Source: Mariniphaga sp964540165
Lineage (GTDB): Bacteria > Bacteroidota > Bacteroidia > Bacteroidales > Prolixibacteraceae
DNA: 7,534 nucleotides
Direction: 5' to 3'
NCBI GenBank assembly: GCA_964540165.1
Contig: CAZILU010000143.1
Span: forward strand, 1 to 7,534
In this document: positions 5,549 through 7,534 of the stretch, one piece after another
Layout of the letters: every line of letters starts with the position of its first letter
Numbering within the stretch: position 1 is the stretch's first letter
Program-made: the position numbers and the translations under genes
The notes under the pieces: generated by a model
What the model was told of the DNA's origin: nothing
What the model saw: the letters and a program-made list of their open reading frames with translations, nothing else
Databases searched by the model: none

Positions 5549-6625
5549 CTATTTGGATTTGAATCGTTGCTTATCTGTCCGTTTTTTCCACTTTTCCAAT
5601 GCCAGTTTCTGAAGATCTTCAACATTATCCGACTCATCAACGATCTCAAATCCTAACAACGTCTCAAACAGATCTTCCATCGTAACCAGTCCGACAACGC
5701 TGCCAAAACTGTCAACCACAATGGCCAGATGCTCCCGGTTCAGTATAAGCGTGTCCATCAGCCGGGCAACGGTGTAAGTGTCTTCGACAAAAAGCGTGTC
5801 GCGTTTAATTAATTTTGCCTGCACCTGGTGCTTGTCCTGCGCCAGGTGTTCCAAAATATTATCCTTCAATATTACCCCGGTAATATTATCGGGATGCATT
5901 TGATAAACAGGCATCCGGGAAAAAACCATCGGACTCATCTCGGCGTAGATCTCATGCATGGTCTGCTCTTCACTCACCATCATGATCACCGAGCGGGGCG
6001 TCATAATATCTCGTACTTTTATGCTCTCCAGCCGGAGAAGATTCTGTATGATTGACTTCTCCTCCCGGTCTAAGGCACCGCTCTTTAGTCCGGCATCGGC
6101 CATGGCAGCAAACTCAGCCCGGCTAAGCACACTGCGTCCGTTCTCCGTTTTTACCATCCCGGTAATCTTTGAGCTCATCCATACAAACGGCGCTAAAATG
6201 ATCATCAGAATTCGGATGGTTCGAACCGCAAAAGGGGCAAGAAAACGCCAAAAATTGGCTCCGATCGTTTTGGGGATAATCTCCGAAAAAATTAATATCC
6301 CCAACGTCATTAAACCGGCAATCATCGATTCATAGGTAATGTCAAAAAGTAAAAAGTCAATTTGAGTGGATCCGAAAATTTTTCCGGCCTGCACACCTAC
6401 GGCAAGGGCGCCAACCGTGTTTGCAATGGTGTTTAGGGTCAGGATAGCCGATAACGGACGATCAATGTCCTTCTCCATCTTACTAAGGATCAATCCCAAA
6501 TGAGGCTTATCCGAAAGCATGCGGTTGATATAGGTCGGCGTGATACTCAGCAACACGGCCTCCAGCATCGAACAAAAAAAAGAAATTACGATCGCTAAAA
6601 GAAAAAAGAGTATTAACGTTGTCAT
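5549..6625 (-). CDS. CNNM/DUF21 transmembrane protein with CBS pair (CorB/hemolysin-like)
   Basis: An inner-membrane protein of the CNNM/CorB family, linked in other species to Mg2+ or Co2+ efflux; older databases call relatives hemolysin TlyC/HlyC. The 358 residues start with a DUF21 membrane domain (about 1-155), with helices near 3-17, 60-78, 99-115 and 128-150. It carries family motifs SMLEAVLLS (19-27), LNTIANTVGA (64-73) and FSEIIPKTIGA (113-123). An acidic linker (about 165-200) precedes two CBS motifs: DIMTPRSVI to SRMPVY and ITGVILKD (206-255), then TVARLMDTLILNREHLAIVVDSFGSVVGLVTMEDLFETLLG (285-325). These are the usual adenine-nucleotide-sensing module. The chain ends in a basic tail soon after the CBS pair, so the C-terminal CorC_HlyC domain of longer relatives is absent. 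Start: ATG with no Shine-Dalgarno. The 218-base upstream gap is shared with a divergent peptidase gene. Family assignment is firm; the transported ion is inferred. Confidence 0.93.
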   Translation of the reverse strand: MTTLILFFLLAIVISFFCSMLEAVLLSITPTYINRMLSDKPHLGLILSKMEKDIDRPLSAILTLNTIANTVGALAVGVQAGKIFGSTQIDFLLFDITYESMIAGLMTLGILIFSEIIPKTIGANFWRFLAPFAVRTIRILMIILAPFVWMSSKITGMVKTENGRSVLSRAEFAAMADAGLKSGALDREEKSIIQNLLRLESIKVRDIMTPRSVIMMVSEEQTMHEIYAEMSPMVFSRMPVYQMHPDNITGVILKDNILEHLAQDKHQVQAKLIKRDTLFVEDTYTVARLMDTLILNREHLAIVVDSFGSVVGLVTMEDLFETLLGFEIVDESDNVEDLQKLALEKWKKRTDKQRFKSK

Positions 6626-6708
6626 AGGATATGATTCATTCCGGAAAGTAAACGCTCTCCTTCTCTTTTAGCAAGATAACAGATCTTCATCTTCTTTCAG
6701 TTTTAAGT

Positions 6709-6741
6709 CACGAAAATAGACATTTCAACCATCTTATGAAA
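6709..6741 (-). promoter_or_regulatory. Candidate promoter of the CNNM/CBS gene
   Basis: On the - strand, TATTTTCG (6718-6711) resembles the TAnnTTTG -7 element with C in place of the final G. TTTC (6741-6738) sits 19 bases upstream, at the right distance for a -33 TTTG with three of four bases matching. Transcription would start near 6702, leaving a leader of about 75 bases rich in purines (AAGATGAAGATC on -). Pattern-based inference. Confidence 0.45.
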
Positions 6742-6760
6742 ATCTGATCATAAAAATAGC

Positions 6761-6822
6761 GCACGAAAGTGACAATTTTATCCTTCAGTAGATTCGAAAA
6801 CGTATATTTTGTACTTTCGTGC
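6761..6822. repeat. Inverted repeat flanking the divergent promoter region
   Basis: GCACGAAAGT at 6761-6770 is the exact reverse complement of ACTTTCGTGC at 6813-6822. Each arm is 10 bases, and the arm centres are 52 bases apart, close to five helical turns. The right arm coincides with the putative -7 box of the peptidase gene, and a near copy lies in the CNNM promoter at 6709-6718. It could be a pair of protein-binding sites or repeated promoter words. Bases outside the 10-mers do not match. Confidence 0.5.
6803..6822 (+). promoter_or_regulatory. Candidate promoter of the S9 peptidase gene
   Basis: Two overlapping -7-like words occur here: TATATTTTG (6803-6811), which is TAnnTTTG with one extra T, and TACTTTCG (6812-6819), the same type as the CNNM candidate. 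Either would start transcription 15-30 bases before the ATG, after which the leader is A/T-rich (GAAAAAATTAATTAA). No convincing -33 TTTG is seen for either, so the exact box is undecided. Confidence 0.45.
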
Positions 6823-6843
6823 AAAATTGAAAAAATTAATTAA

Positions 6844-7534
6844 ATGATACGCAATACTCTTCTTATGGCGATTTTAATAGCAGCACAGCTAATCACTGCC
6901 CAGGAAACTGATTCTTACCAATGGCTTGAAGCGATTGATTCAGAGCGTTCGCTCCACTGGGTTGAACAACAGAACGATCGAACGATCAATCTGCTTACGG
7001 CTCAACCGGACTACCAGAATACCTTTCAAAAAAATATGAAGATACTGAACTCCACAGACCGGATTGCCACGCCTTCCATGGTGGGACCTTATATCTATAA
7101 CTTTTGGCAAGACCGGCAAAACAAAAGGGGTATCTGGCGAAGAACCCTCAAGGAGAAATACCTGGCCGGTGATCCCGATTGGGAGACACTGCTCGATTTG
7201 GATGCCCTCTCTGAGACTGAAGGGGTAAAATGGGTTTTTAAAGGAGCATCCGGCCTTTATCCCGGCTATCGCAGATTCCCCATTCAGCTCTCTAAAGGTG
7301 GAGGCGATGCTGTAATTATCAAAGAGTTTGATGTAACCACCCGTTCGTTTGTCGATGATGGGTTCCTTCTGCCGGAAGCCAAGGGTGAGGCTGACTGGAT
7401 CGATGAGAACACGCTGCTGGTCTCTACCGATTTTGGTGAGGGGGTCACCACCTCCGGCTATCCGCTTCAGGTAAAGACATGGAAAAGAGGCACTAAGATC
7501 TCTGATGCGCCGGAGCTTCTAAATGGATCGACCG
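6844..7534 (+). CDS. S9 prolyl oligopeptidase family protein, N-terminal part (3' partial)
   Basis: A secreted or periplasmic serine peptidase of the prolyl-oligopeptidase (S9) family, predicted to cleave short peptides. Only 230 codons are in the window; the frame is open to the end. A signal peptide is clear: MIRN, hydrophobic core about 5-17, cut at ITA|QE (19/20). Then YQWLEAIDSERSLHWVEQQN (25-44) matches the family's opening helix (the D/Y-WLE...WV..QN pattern). The rest belongs to the seven-bladed propeller: YIYNFWQDRQNKRGIWRR (83-100), DPDWETLLDLDAL (109-121), VKWVFKGA (128-135), LSKGGGDAVIIKEFD (149-163) and WIDENTLLVSTDFGEGVTTSGYP (183-205). The alpha/beta-hydrolase domain with the Ser-Asp-His triad lies beyond the window, so catalytic competence cannot be judged. 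The start ATG follows an AT-rich leader with no Shine-Dalgarno. It is divergent from the CNNM gene. Confidence 0.93.
   Translation, partial: MIRNTLLMAILIAAQLITAQETDSYQWLEAIDSERSLHWVEQQNDRTINLLTAQPDYQNTFQKNMKILNSTDRIATPSMVGPYIYNFWQDRQNKRGIWRRTLKEKYLAGDPDWETLLDLDALSETEGVKWVFKGASGLYPGYRRFPIQLSKGGGDAVIIKEFDVTTRSFVDDGFLLPEAKGEADWIDENTLLVSTDFGEGVTTSGYPLQVKTWKRGTKISDAPELLNGST

Noticed and set aside
1..7534. Looked for CRISPR arrays, tRNA/rRNA, insertion sequences, attachment sites, toxin-antitoxin or defence genes.
   Set aside because: There are no spaced identical repeats, no tRNA-like cloverleaf, no transposase or integrase and no unexplained gap over 300 bases; the genes present are ordinary chromosomal families.

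Overview
The window looks like chromosomal DNA from a member of the Bacteroidota, most likely one of the Bacteroidales/Marinilabiliales-type anaerobes or facultative anaerobes (the order is inference). The evidence is the gene set: a long-form PPi-dependent phosphofructokinase, a DUF4159 envelope protein and a small beta-barrel of Bacteroidota type. The translation starts also fit: they lie behind A/T-rich leaders with little or no Shine-Dalgarno. Several -7 elements resemble the Bacteroidota consensus TAnnTTTG. Coding is dense and GC looks moderate. No gap between genes exceeds 300 bases, and I see no mobile element, CRISPR array, tRNA or rRNA.

Left part (1-3715, all on +). The window opens inside a CPBP-family intramembrane protease whose start lies upstream. 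A 155-base AT-rich gap leads to a monocistronic single-cysteine peroxiredoxin, closed by a textbook terminator. Next is rsmE (16S rRNA m3U1498 methyltransferase), whose probable promoter sits directly behind that terminator. Then come a secreted DUF4159 protein and, 43 bases later, a small outer-membrane beta-barrel protein. These last two are likely co-transcribed and both act in the envelope.

Right part. A long GC-rich hairpin at 3735-3769 separates the + genes from two - strand genes. The first is the 551-residue PPi-phosphofructokinase (3784-5439). The second is a CNNM/DUF21-CBS membrane protein (5549-6625), probably transcribed separately upstream of it. A 218-base divergent spacer, rich in variants of one promoter-like word, precedes a + strand S9 prolyl-oligopeptidase-family gene (6844 onward). 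That gene is cut by the window end after its signal peptide and part of its beta-propeller.

Functionally this is a mixed housekeeping neighbourhood: oxidative-stress defence, ribosome modification, PPi-linked glycolysis, ion transport, and envelope or periplasmic proteins. I did not find convincing evidence of a new multi-gene system. The items most worth a second look are the uncharacterised DUF4159/beta-barrel pair, the repeated TTTCGTG-type elements in the divergent spacer, and the one-cysteine peroxiredoxin.
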